Shown one piece after another: positions 1 through 8,879 of a stretch of DNA of 19,750 nucleotides; position 1 is the stretch's first letter; the number at the start of each line of letters is the position of its first letter. Under the pieces are notes generated by a model. That model was not told where the DNA came from. It saw nothing but the letters and a program-made list of their open reading frames with translations, and did no database searches. Origin of the DNA: Saccoglossus kowalevskii (lineage: Eukaryota; Hemichordata; Enteropneusta; Harrimaniidae); contig NW_003151788.1 of the NCBI RefSeq assembly GCF_000003605.2, positions 3,193 through 22,942 of the forward strand, in the 5' to 3' direction. The position numbers and the translations under genes were made by a program.

Positions 1-569
1 AACTAAACAGATTTTCTATTAGCTTCAGATCTGATCAAAGTTAGGCACCCAGTTCATAGGAGTGCTATATGATTTTCTGACATCTTATTTTCTGTAAAGA
101 TTTTATTGGTAGGTTTGCAAATGTGTATCAGACTGTGCAATCTCTCCATGAGTTGGTTTTGAAACCCAGTATGGGATTCTGAGATACATTACCAAGGATA
201 TTATTACAAGATAAATCATTTGCTTCATTGAACACATACAACAATGCATATTTCCACTGAGATCAGTGACCTTTGATGTGCATCACCAGTGATCAGTCAA
301 GTAGAAACAGTCAAAATATTTTATCAGATTTTCTCAATTTTTGCATGATATTTTCATACAGGACATCTGTTGTTCAAACTCAGGGAAGACTTTATACTGA
401 TGAATAAGGTGACCAAGTTTGATAAAGTTTGGAATAGAATTAGTAAAGTTATTATGCACACAATAATAATTATTAATGACGACGACAACAACAACAACGA
501 CGACAACGCCGGACAAAATTTTTCCCTTAATATACCTTTCCCTTCCATCTTTGATGGTACGGGCAAGGT
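1..569. other. Intronic sequence, no gene recognised
   Basis: This AT-rich stretch lies downstream of the last recognised DCAF6 exon (the host gene runs leftwards), so it should be intron. I looked on the minus strand for the next expected WD40 segment and found nothing convincing. Positions 478-507 hold a short gac/aac trinucleotide run. The open frames at 334-660 run through this simple repeat and into element A, and show no protein-like pattern. The boundary with element A near 570 is approximate. Confidence 0.5.
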
Positions 570-1604
570 AACAAAATGGCCACTAGTCAGCCATTCAGAA
601 TCCGATCTAAAAAATAAAAGTTTTTTAGCACAAAAAATAGCCACCATTAGGCCACTTTGAAAAGGATCGTAAAACCAATATATCCGTATATCTGTGACAT
701 GATGTATAATGAATATTAAAAATTTGAACAGAATCAGTCAAAACAAGTCAGACATATGAGTCTGGAAACCCATTCATTAAAACAAAATGGCCACCGGACA
801 GCCATTTTGAGTCTGATCTGAAAAATAAAATGACGTGCATCAGGAACCCGCAATGTCTAATGTATGTACCAAGTTTGAACGAAATCCATCCATAAATGCC
901 AGAAATGCTTGATATTTTTTAGCACAAAAATGACAACCATTCAACCATTTTGAATAGGATCATCAAACCAATATATCTGTCTATCTATGACATGATGTAT
1001 AATGAATATTTAAAATGTGAACATAATCAGTCAAAACAAGTTGGAAATATGGGTCTAGAAGCCCATTTATTAAAACAAAATGGCCGCCAGTCGGCCATTT
1101 TGAATGTTATCTGAAAAACAAAATTATTTGCATCAAGGTCCCATAATGTCTAATGTATATATCAAGTTTGAACAAAATCCATCTGTAAACAGCCGAGAAA
1201 AGCTTGATTTTTATGATATTTTAGCACAAAAATGGCCGCCATTTGGCCATCTTGAATCAGATCGTAAAACAAAATGATGTTCATCAAGGTCCTATAATGT
1301 CTAATGTATATATCAAGTTTGAACAATATCCATCTGTAAACAGCCGGGAAATGCTTGATTTTGATGATTTTTAGTACAAAAATGGCCGCCATTCGGCCAT
1401 CTTGAATCAGATCGTGAAACAAATTGACGTGCATATGTATGATATCATGTATGATGTATGTGTGAAGTTTGATTGTGATTGGTCCAGGCATTTCTAAGAT
1501 ACAGGTCCGGACGCACGCACAGACGGACGCACGCAGACGCACGCACGCGCGCACGGAGGTCAAAACATAAGTCCCCGTTTTCGGACTTCGTCCGAACGGG
1601 GACT
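570..1604 (+). mobile_element. Family A element, copy A-1 (3' part), about 150 bp tandem monomers
   Basis: About seven monomers are arranged head to tail. Each contains an 'aaaatggcc...ggccatttt' palindrome (near 572, 630, 782, 924, 1075, 1226 and 1376, a spacing of about 150 bp apart from one contracted unit). At 1076-1101 the arms are a perfect 10 bp around a 5 nt loop. The array is followed by an acgc/gacg-rich stretch (1511-1558) and ends in a strong hairpin at 1570-1604, arms agtccccgtt and aacggggact. No 5' terminus is visible, so the copy is 5'-truncated or decayed. Open frames here are translations of the repeat, not genes. The tandem core plus 3' hairpin fits the HINE/pearl type of non-autonomous element; that assignment is inference. 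Confidence 0.7.
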
Positions 1605-1606
1605 AA

Positions 1607-1805
1607 AAATTAGAGAATGGAAGAGATATCATCATGAAATGAACAAACCCAAGAGAGGTCTACCCAAGGTACATATGCACCAAGTATCAAAGCATTCAGG
1701 CTTGTAGTTTTCAAGAAGAAGTCGAAAAAGTAAAACATTGACATGGACGACGACGGACAATCACTCATATAATAAGCTCTGCTCGACAAAGTCGACAGTG
1801 GAGCT
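1607..1805 (+). mobile_element. Family B element, 3' terminal fragment (B-0)
   Basis: This matches the last monomer and 3' end of the complete family B copy at 16000-16910: shared 'gaacaaa', 'gaggtctacccaaggtac', 'gcattcaggcttgtagtttt' and the gacgacggacaatcactcat tail. It ends in a hairpin at 1775-1805 with arms agctctgct and agtggagct, each one base from the consensus. It directly abuts the 3' hairpin of A-1, suggesting insertion next to or into it. Its end lies only about 50 bp from the splice donor of the DCAF6 exon at 1856-2012. The open frame here is repeat translation. Confidence 0.7.
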
Positions 1806-1855
1806 AAAAAGTAGAGAAATGAAGTGAGTGCCTTGCATAGAAAGTTCACACTTAC

Positions 1856-2012
1856 TTGGATCACATGGATGAGGTTGTACACAATTTACAACATGCTTAT
1901 CTCCTTCCAATAACATGACTAACTCTGCAGTGTACCGATCCCATATAAATATATGACCACAATCTGACCCACTCAGCACAAAATGATTGCCCCAAAAATT
2001 AGCTTCTTTAAT
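1856..2012 (-). CDS. DCAF6: DCAF6 exon: C-terminal WD40 repeat (partial gene)
   Basis: The exon encodes IKEANFWG, then [12 protein letters not shown], then a stretch ending [13 protein letters not shown]. This is a WD40 blade almost identical to what I remember of the C-terminal WD repeats of vertebrate DCAF6 (NRIP/IQWD1). DCAF6 is a substrate receptor of the CUL4-DDB1 ubiquitin ligase and a nuclear-receptor co-factor. The acceptor is a pyrimidine-rich tract ending ttgcag before 2012; the donor is gtaagtg after 1856. Length is 157 nt: phase 0 at entry and one extra base at exit, so the next codon begins with A, consistent with the Ile expected after HPxDP. The preceding exon (7410-7620) ends exactly at NSRTM, which this exon continues. 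The next exon is beyond the left edge. Confidence 0.93.
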
Positions 2013-2087
2013 CTGCAATGGATAAAAAATTACCTTATATTACCTTCAACTCATCAAAAATCAGTGAAAATTAATTCCAGCTAAAAC

Positions 2088-2560
2088 AAGCCATACATGC
2101 AGTCCCCGTTAGTTATCGAATTTAAGATATATAGTTTTGTTTATAGTAATATAGCTGGAATACAACCATGTATGGAATATGATTATGATGATTGTTTAAC
2201 ATTAAAATGATTGTCATTTGTATCTGACCGTCAAACAAGTACTTGTCCATATTGAGAGATATTGCTCTGGAACAGCATTAACTAAAACAAAATCAGCCAT
2301 TTTGAATACATGTATATATCTATAACATACTGTATAATGAATATATAAAATTTGAACATAATCAGTCAAAGCATGTCATCAGGAACCCGTAATGTCTAAT
2401 GTATGTTACAACAAAATCCATCCATAAATGCAAGAAATGATTGATATTTGATGATTTTTTTAGCACAAAAATGGCCACCATTTGGCCACTTCGAATAGGA
2501 TCGTCAAACCAATATATCCATATATCTATGACATGATGTATAATGAATATTAAAAATTTT
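2088..2560 (+). mobile_element. Family A element, copy A-2 (5' part)
   Basis: It starts with the family 5' end: an 'acaagccatacatg' leader, then agtccccgttagttatc at 2101, then the atatagttttgttt / aatatagctggaata block shared with 11368 and 11755. At least two decayed monomers follow (near 2282 and 2460). The match fades after about 2560 and no 3' hairpin is present, so the copy is 3'-truncated or decayed into the sequence before family C. Confidence 0.65.
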
Positions 2561-2646
2561 AAAGCGAACCTAAATGCAGCCTTAATTTATAGTTGTGTAT
2601 ATTCTAAACTGTATTCAAAATAATATTGCAGTGGTTTAATTTTGTT

Positions 2647-2820
2647 AGGGGACCAAGCCCAAAGGGCGAGGCCCCTATTCTTATTGTCCGTTTTTTTCTT
2701 CTTTCTTCTTTCTTTCTTCTTTCTTAGGGGCCCAAGCCCAAAGGGCGAGGCCCCTATTCTTATTGTCCGGTTTTTTAGGGGCCCAAGCCCGAAGGGCGAG
2801 GCCCCTATTCTTATTGTCTG
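2647..2820 (+). repeat. Three tandem copies of the family C left-end palindrome
   Basis: A block of about 45 bp (aggggcccaagcc, then gaagggcgaggcccct, then attcttattgtccg) starts at 2647, 2726 and 2777. Each block carries inverted arms (aggggcc / ggcccct) and is followed by T-rich or ttc-rich sequence (2699-2725 and 2820-2850). The unequal spacing, 79 and 51 bp, comes from different lengths of the pyrimidine spacer. The plus-strand open frame at 2642-2878 is a translation of these repeats. Confidence 0.8.
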
Positions 2821-3344
2821 TTTTTTTCTTCATCTTCTTTCTTCTTTCTTCCGTAACTTTTTTCGTCAAGCTGTTTGAGAAAACCGCTGAACGGAATGAT
2901 CTGATAATGCTCTATACTGATACTCCCTAATGTGAACTAGTGCAACATGCTTTCAGAATTTCGATTGGTCAATTAGTTTGGCAGCCATATTGGATTGAAA
3001 TAAAACCGGAAGTGGCTGTTTGACCACTTTCTGAGGGTCTAGGCGTCTAGATTTTTTTATGGTATATAGTACAACTCATGTGTAATAATTATCAGCAATC
3101 AAAACTTTAGCGGTCACGTGACTTTTCCCGCCATTTTGTTTTCCCTGAAAACGGCAAAAAACACTTAAAAATCTTCTTCTTCAGAACCACCAAGCAGAAT
3201 GCTCTCATATATAGTCTTTGGCTTCTATATATGAAGCCCATTTATGTTTGACAAAATTATTACGATTGGTCACATGGTTTGGCCACCATTTTGGATTTCT
3301 TCTAAACAGGAAGTAGTTTTTTTACTCATGCTACACTTGAGGGA

Positions 3345-3910
3345 TTATTTGCTGTATAGTATGGGGAAATACAAGTCAATCAAATTTATGTCGGGTGTAT
3401 AAGCTTCAGAAAAGGGCAGTTCGTGTGATTTCCTCTGACAACTTTAGCCAATAGTCGTTTGAACTGTTCAAAAAACATAGTATCTTGCCTATCGATTACA
3501 GAATTTCATATTTTCTAGGTATCGTAATGTATATGGCAACCAATGGCTTGCCGCCTTTATATATAAGTGAAATGTTCAGTCCTATCTCCCAAACCCACAA
3601 GTATAGTACACGTTCCTCTCTGAAAAATAATTTACGCATTACTAAATGGAAAACATCCATGGGTCAGAGGACGTTTCAGTATAGAGGGGTAACCCTATGG
3701 AATAACTTGCCATTCCATATCAGAAATTCGGCCTCTATAGGCATTTTTAAGAAAACCTACAAAATTTATCTCAGTGAAAAATTTGTTGTAAATGGCTCAA
3801 GCCTATAATATGTATATTGTGTTTTTTGTCCCTACAGAGGGCCCAATGAAAATTACTTTATTGTATATTGGCCTACCCTCTTTAAATAAAGTGTTAAATA
3901 AATAAAAATT
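3345..3910 (+). pseudogene. 5'-truncated CR1/L2-like LINE, reverse transcriptase C-terminal tail
   Basis: Reading plus from about 3355, the frame gives CCIVWGNTS, then YKLQKRAVRVIS, LPIDYRI, YSTRSSLKNNL, GQRTFQYRGVTLWNNLP and IFKKTYKIYL, ending with a stop at 3806-3808. This order is typical of the region after the reverse transcriptase domain in CR1/L2-type non-LTR retrotransposons. The frame has an internal TAG at 3452-3454, so it is dead. After the stop come about 100 bp of 3' UTR and an A-rich aaataaataaaaatt tail (3888-3912). The endonuclease and catalytic reverse transcriptase parts are absent, as expected for 5' truncation during integration. The left junction sits inside family C sequence (gattattt), and family C resumes at about 3915. 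Confidence 0.8.
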
Positions 3911-4194
3911 AAATTGTGTCATTATGAAGACATTGAATGAAAGATGTAACTGGCATTAGAAATGGCTATATATGATTATGTAATCTCATTATTGTGCATA
4001 AGTACATGGCTCATTATATATCCTGAAAACCATATTTCGATAACCAAACCAGGTAAATACATGGTACCAACTTCATTTTGACCTCATGTTACGAATAATT
4101 CAAGCTACCTAATTGTCTAACATGTGACCTCATTAATTATGAAACAGAATCTTATCAGCTTGGGCCCCGGTGACGCCGCTTGCGGCTTTAATTA

Positions 4195-5290
4195 GGGGCC
4201 CAAGCCTTGGTCACATGGTTTGACCACCATTTTGGATTTCTTCTAAACAGGAAGTAGTTTTTTTTTACTCATGCCACACTTGAGAGATTATTTTCAATAT
4301 TGATGTATGGCATCTCTATATCAATCTCTTTCAGAAACCTAAAAAAGATTTTAGATCAGTCACATGGTTTGGCCGCCATCTTGGATTTTAAGCAAAATTG
4401 ACCAAAACTTTGAGCATTTGTTTCTCAGAGGTGATTCAACCAATCTACTAAATGTTTTTATATTTACCATGCCTAGCCTTAGCTGCATGTGAGAAAAATA
4501 ATATTATTTTGATCAGTCACATGGTTTGGCCGCCATCTTGGATTTTATGAAAACAAATCTTGTGCAATTACATGTGTTGTATTGGTCCGATTTGGCTAAA
4601 ATTGTATATGTGCATTCTACTCTTGAGATGCATTCTTTCAACCGAATGGCACGTGGCTGGGTTTTGTCGCTGGGCGCCTGCCTAAGAGGTGGAGGCTTCT
4701 AATCTCATTAATATGCATAATTGATATATCTCAAGCACTGTTGTAGTTAGAAGGATGATTCCTGTGTTATCATGACAACATTAAACAATTGATTTCATTA
4801 AAATAACAGATTACCATATATGGTCATGTGAACTCATTAATATGCATAACCATTATATCTCAAACACTGTTGTAGTTAGAAGGATGATTCCTGTGTTATC
4901 ATAACAGTGAACAAGAGATCTGATTAAAATAACAGATGACCATATATGGTCATGTGAACTCATTAATATGCATAGTAGTCATATCTAAAACACTGTTGCA
5001 GAGCAGGACGTGTAACTAGTGTCATTATGAAGATATTGAATGAAAGATGTAACTGACATTAGAAATGGCTGTATATGATTATGTAATCTCATTATTGTGC
5101 ATAAGAACATGGCTCATTATATATCCTGAAAACCATATTTCGATAACCAAACCAGGTAAATACATGTTACCAACTTTATTTTGACCTCATGTTACTGATA
5201 ATTCAAGCTACCTGATTGTCTAACATGTGACCTCATTAATTATGAAAGTTAATCTTGTCAGCTTGGGCCCCGGTGATGCCGCTTGCGGCT
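4195..5290 (+). mobile_element. Family C element, copy C-2
   Basis: It begins with ggggcccaagcc at 4195 and ends with gcttgggcccc (5261-5271), then the gccgcttgcggc hairpin (5278-5289) and tttaatt. Inside are three copies of a 'cacatggtttgrccrccat' segment (near 4210, 4355 and 4515), then three tandem copies of a longer repeat (4700-5000), then a 3' region shared with C-1. No open frame is likely to encode a protein. The short palindromic ends and lack of a transposase fit a MITE-like or Helentron-derived non-autonomous element. Confidence 0.6.
4700..5000 (+). repeat. Tandem repeat, 126-129 bp unit, about 2.5 copies
   Basis: 'ctcattaatatgcata' recurs at 4704, 4833 and 4959. The intervening sequence is highly similar: cactgttgtagttagaagg, then atgattcctgtgttatca, then attaaaataacagat, then ccatatatggtcatgtgaa. 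It lies inside family C copy C-2 and is absent from C-1, where a LINE fragment occupies that place. Confidence 0.8.
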
Positions 5291-6690
5291 TTAATTTTAA
5301 TTATAACTGTAGCACATGGATAGGCATTTGAAGTGCTTTGAGTAGTAGCTTTCGAAAAGCCAAAAATGTGATCGTCAAGGCGTGTACCTGGTTATCAGGC
5401 ATGGTTTACTTTGAGACTATCATGAAAGGCCTAGGGTTTGAACGATGTGACATGTTGGCGATTGTGAAAGGTGTTCAAATTTTTCCTCCACACCCAGTTT
5501 ACCTACGGTTACTATTAACCGTCGTTTACTTTTCGGAAATTGCGAATCGCCAGTTTTTAAGGAAAAAAAATTATTGTTTTTTCGTTGCAATCAGTGCTAC
5601 AGATCGCATTTTAACATTGCGGTAATTCACTTCAGCATTGCGTTAAAAAATCATCGTCAATAATCGGAAAACGTTATCATTACGACACATCATTTTGATT
5701 GGTTAATGAAAGACATGACCTGTTAGGTCAAAGGAAGTTGTTTCAGGTCAAATCGTGCTGAAAAACCTCAGTGCGTCGAGAGTTTGCGTATGATCGAAAA
5801 TATACCAAAACGAAGATAATGATAAATGCCTTTGACTGTTTCCTCACAGACCCTACCCATTATTTCACGGTATGTAAATCGTATTGTAATAAAATGTGTG
5901 TGTTTTTTATGAACATTTTTGTTTCTTCATTCAAGTTGTAAGTGTCGTGTAAATCAATGACCCATTTTTTTTTGCAAAAATAAGTATTATTTTCCCCGAG
6001 CCCAGCATGGTGAACGAGTATTTTTTTTGAATAATCTTTCATTAATGGCAAGATAGTTCCAGTGTTTAACCCCAAAACAAAATAATCTTTTCTGAGTTGG
6101 TCCTCGAGTATAAGCTCATCCCTCACTTTTCCCTTACGTGTTCATGCCTCCGGGCTAATGATTAGGGAAGTACGGTATACTGTGAAGATTCAGATCAGGC
6201 CAGTGTGAGTGATGAGAGTATATCGTCGATGATGCCCCTTGTTCAAACCCTACAAACTCAAGATTGCATACTCCAGCATCCAGACTTTGAAATAATTTGC
6301 ACGCAGTGTAGTACAGGAAACAGCATTTATTAGACAGTTAGACAAAAATAAATGCCTCTCTCGATCAATCGCACATCCATAATGTTTGTATGTTGATACG
6401 CTTGTAAATATTATTAACGTAAAAGTCGAAACAACCTAGACTAGAAGTCAATTCACCAGTCCAGCCAACTATGGCTCCCTAAGTTGTTTATATTTAATCA
6501 GATACTATGTCGTCATCATGCTTTGTTACCTTTCCTGTTTTTACCTCATGAGGTTTATGGTTTCTCATATTTAAATCATCCTAACTCTGAAGATAATAAT
6601 TTTATTTTCATTTTTTTTTTCAAAATTTTATTATCAATATACATAAATTGATAAATAAAAACACCAAATTAGGCTCTATTTAGTTCCCCT
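5291..6690. other. Single-copy intron sequence, no gene recognised
   Basis: This stretch of about 1.4 kb between family C and family A copies has no relative elsewhere in the window. Two frames stay open for about 90 codons, plus 5338-5625 and minus 6126-5860. Neither shows a domain I recognise, a clear start context or usable splice sites. The minus frame opens at a GTG rather than an ATG. I leave both uncalled, although the minus frame has a fairly protein-like composition. The last 100 bp are T- and A-rich. Confidence 0.4.
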
Positions 6691-6691
6691 T

Positions 6692-7345
6692 TAACATGAT
6701 CAGTCAAAACAAGTCAGAGATATGGATCTAGAAGCCCATTCATTAAAACAAAATGGCCGCCAGTCAGCCATTTTTAATCCGATCTGAAAAATAAAATGAA
6801 GTTCATCAGGAACCCGTAATGTCTAATGTATATACCAAGTTTGAACAAAATCCATCCATAAATGCTTGATATTTGATGATTTTTTAGCATAAAAATGGCC
6901 ATCATTCGGCCATTTTGAATAGGATCGTCAAACTAATATATCTGTATGTCTACGACATGATGTATAATGAATATTACAAATTTGAACATAATCAGTCAAA
7001 ACAAGTCAGAGATATGGGTCTAGAAGCCCATTCATTAAAACAAAATGGCCACCAGTCAGCATTTTTAATCCGATCTGAAAAATTTGTTTGAACAAAATCC
7101 ATCTGTAAACAGCTGAGAAATGCTTGATTTTGATGATTTTTTAGCACAAAAATGGCCGCCATTCGGTTATCTTGAATCAGATCGTGAAATAAATTGATGT
7201 GCATATGTATAATATCATGTATGGTATATGTGTGAAGTCCGATTATGAATGGTCCAGGCTATCTAAGATACAGGTTCGGACAGACGCACATGCACACACG
7301 ATTAAAACATAAGTCCCCGTTTTCGGACCATGTCCGAACCGGGAT
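6692..7345 (+). mobile_element. Family A element, copy A-3 (3' part)
   Basis: Family A monomers are visible from 'gatcagtcaaaacaagtcaga' onward, with palindromes near 6750, 6893, 7045 and 7150. The last repeat includes the 'gcatatgtataatatcatgta' block. The copy ends in the family hairpin at 7312-7345, where the right arm has decayed to aaccgggatt. There is an internal deletion in the third monomer (near 7080) and no 5' end. It finishes about 65 bp from the DCAF6 exon at 7410. Confidence 0.7.
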
Positions 7346-7409
7346 TAAAAAGTAGTTCACAGTATATGAAGGAAGTACATCAAAGAAGTATTTTCAAATC
7401 TCATCTTAC

Positions 7410-7620
7410 CATGGTTCTTGAATTGCGATGTCCTTTATAAATTCTCTTAACTCTAGGCTGGTGAACCTTTCTCATTTCCAGCTCTTCTTTTTCTTTCTGT
7501 TCTTTTCTGATCCGAAACATCTCCCTTATCCGATGTTCAGTTGAATCTGCAGATGGTGAGTCCAATGTTTCTCCTTCTGCTCCATGTTCTACAGTAACAC
7601 CAGCAGATGAAGAGGAAGAT
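7410..7620 (-). CDS. DCAF6: DCAF6 exon: IQ-like basic helix and start of the C-terminal WD40 block
   Basis: This 211 nt exon encodes a Ser-rich and acidic linker, then [18 protein letters not shown], then [14 protein letters not shown]. The last part matches the conserved [10 protein letters not shown] of DCAF6 as I remember it, directly before the WD40 blade encoded by the next exon. The basic helix occupies the place of the IQ (calmodulin-binding) motif that gave the family its IQWD1 name. Here the Ile is followed by Arg, where the canonical motif and remembered human DCAF6 have Gln. The acceptor is a long pyrimidine tract, ttgtctctgttttcag. The donor is atg|gtaaga. One base at the 5' side completes a split codon, and the exon leaves in phase 0. 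Confidence 0.93.
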
Positions 7621-7744
7621 CTGAAAACAGAGACAAAAAACTTATATCCAGAGTGTAACATGTGCAACAGAATTCCACAACTGTTGAGATTCAAATAGAT
7701 ACAGTAAAATTGGTCCCAGAAGTGGATAACTGGTAGATCTGATT

Positions 7745-8137
7745 CAAAAGTCCCTCCACAGGTACACTGGTAGCACCCGACTCAATAATCAACAGTCCCA
7801 ACAAGGGGTACAATGGTGAAACTGATTCAATAGTCCTCCATGGGTACACTGGGAGACCTAATTCAATAGTGTCCCCATGGGTAAGATGATAGCCCTAATT
7901 CAATAGTCCCCCATGGGTACACTGGGAGACCTAATTCAATAGTGTCCCCATGGGTAAGATGATAGCCCTAATTCAATAGTCTCCCATGGGTACACTGGGA
8001 GATCTAATTCAATAGTGTTCCCATAGGTAGAATGGTAGACATAATTCAATAGTCCCCCATGGGTACACTGGGAGACCTAACTGAATAGCCCCCCCCCCCC
8101 TCCCATGTATCCACTGGGAGACCTTATTCAATAGTCC
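7745..8137. repeat. Minisatellite, 36-37 bp unit, about 10 copies
   Basis: The unit is approximately 'ccccatgggtacactggga' plus 'gacctaattcaatagt'. The 'ttcaatagt' core recurs every 36-37 bp (7825, 7862, 7899, 7936, 7972 and on). Two variants alternate in the middle, 'gtacactgggagacc' and 'gtaagatgatagccc', so the true unit is partly a dimer of about 73 bp. A run of ten C interrupts it near 8091-8100. It fills most of the 554 bp intron between the exons at 7620 and 8175. Confidence 0.9.
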
Positions 8138-8174
8138 CAAAAATGAAAAATGGATACACTAATGTAATACATAC

Positions 8175-8297
8175 ATATCTCTACTGGATCTTCTATGTTT
8201 TTGCTTAGCTCTGACACTTGCTGCTTGAAATGTCAGTTCATCACTATCATCGCTGTCTAACAGGTAACTGTCACAATCTTCACTTGAGGTCCTAGTT
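8175..8297 (-). CDS. DCAF6: DCAF6 exon: acidic segment before the IQ-like helix
   Basis: This 123 nt exon encodes TRTSSEDCDSYLL, then DSDDSDELTFQ, then AASVRAKQKHRRSSRD. The acidic DSDDSDE run followed by basic sequence corresponds to the short acidic DTDDSDD stretch I remember in vertebrate DCAF6 just before the IQ motif. The acceptor is attatttttgcag before 8297. The donor is gat-at|gtatgt. Both boundaries leave two extra bases before the junction and one after, so phase 2 is kept on each side. The frame closes 12 nt past the donor, supporting the splice there. An alternative acceptor 6 nt further in (ctag) keeps the same frame. Confidence 0.85.
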
Positions 8298-8429
8298 CTG
8301 CAAAAATAATTACCATTACAATGTTTTACTAGCATTATCTTACTGTATATCAGCCATGAACAAAAATAGAATTTAGCTTTATGCATAAGCATACACAAAT
8401 TAGGTATGTGCATTTTCTCAATGAAAAAC

Positions 8430-8556
8430 GCGAAACTAGGTGCAAAGTAGTGGAAAAGTGGTGCAAAACACAAAACTAGGTGCAAAATAGTGAAAAAGTG
8501 GTGCAAAGTAGTGCAAAATGGTGAAAAACAGTGGAAAAGTGGTGCAAAACGCAAAC
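8430..8556. repeat. Minisatellite of gtgcaaaa type, first site
   Basis: Repeats of 'gaaactaggtgcaaagtagt' and 'ggaaaagtggtgcaaaac' make a unit of about 40 bp with 10-12 bp sub-repeats. The same sequence, same orientation, forms a longer array at 14127-14697. The open frames on both strands here are repeat translation. Confidence 0.85.
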
Positions 8557-8879
8557 TATTAGGGTTGTACAAATCTGTTTGTTTACCTAATCATACCTTT
8601 ATTTCCATTTATAAATTCCATTTATTACTCGTTAGGCATAACTACAGATTACAGCCCGAAAAACTACTCACTAACTAGTCTAGTCCCAGGATACAACCAC
8701 TTGGGCGACTCTTCAGGGACCGGGTGCCCGAGAGTAGACCCCCCAATTTCAAGCCACAGCGTCAAGCAAAGAAGGCTGGTTTTGGCTGAAGACACTATCG
8801 TGCTAACGCGTTCGCGCATAGGGCCCCTTGGTGGTGCGGGCTGGGTCAACGAACACTGTCTGACCCGTCACCACTGGAC

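Larger units (their letters stand above)
2647..4205 (+). mobile_element. Family C element, copy C-1, interrupted by a LINE fragment
   Basis: The left end is a GC-rich palindrome (aggggcccaagcc...ggcgaggcccct) present three times. The right end, at 4158-4205, is a perfect 11 bp inverted repeat (gcttgggcccc / ggggcccaagc) enclosing gccgcttgcggc. The body holds degenerate 'cacatggtttggccaccat' segments (near 3270) that recur in C-2. Sequence from about 3915 to 4190 is about 95% identical by eye to 5020-5290. Between the two matched parts C-1 carries a LINE fragment instead of the roughly 740 bp found in C-2. The right arm at 4195-4205 also serves as the left end of C-2. No transposase is visible, so the family is non-autonomous. 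Confidence 0.6.

Noticed and set aside
334-660. Three overlapping open frames on both strands
   Set aside because: They run through a gac/aac simple repeat and the beginning of family A, and have low-complexity Val or Asn/Asp runs.
1162-1882. Minus-strand open frames of 90 and 133 codons
   Set aside because: They translate family A monomers and the family B end. The same peptides (MAAIFVLK, FFDFFLKTTSLNALILG) recur wherever the repeats occur.
2642-2878. Plus-strand frame with repeated RGPSPKGEAPIL
   Set aside because: It is a translation of the triplicated family C palindrome and ttc runs.
5860-6126. Minus-strand frame of 88 codons with protein-like composition
   Set aside because: It opens at GTG, has no clear splice sites or start context and resembles no family that I know. 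It is mentioned in the region entry only.
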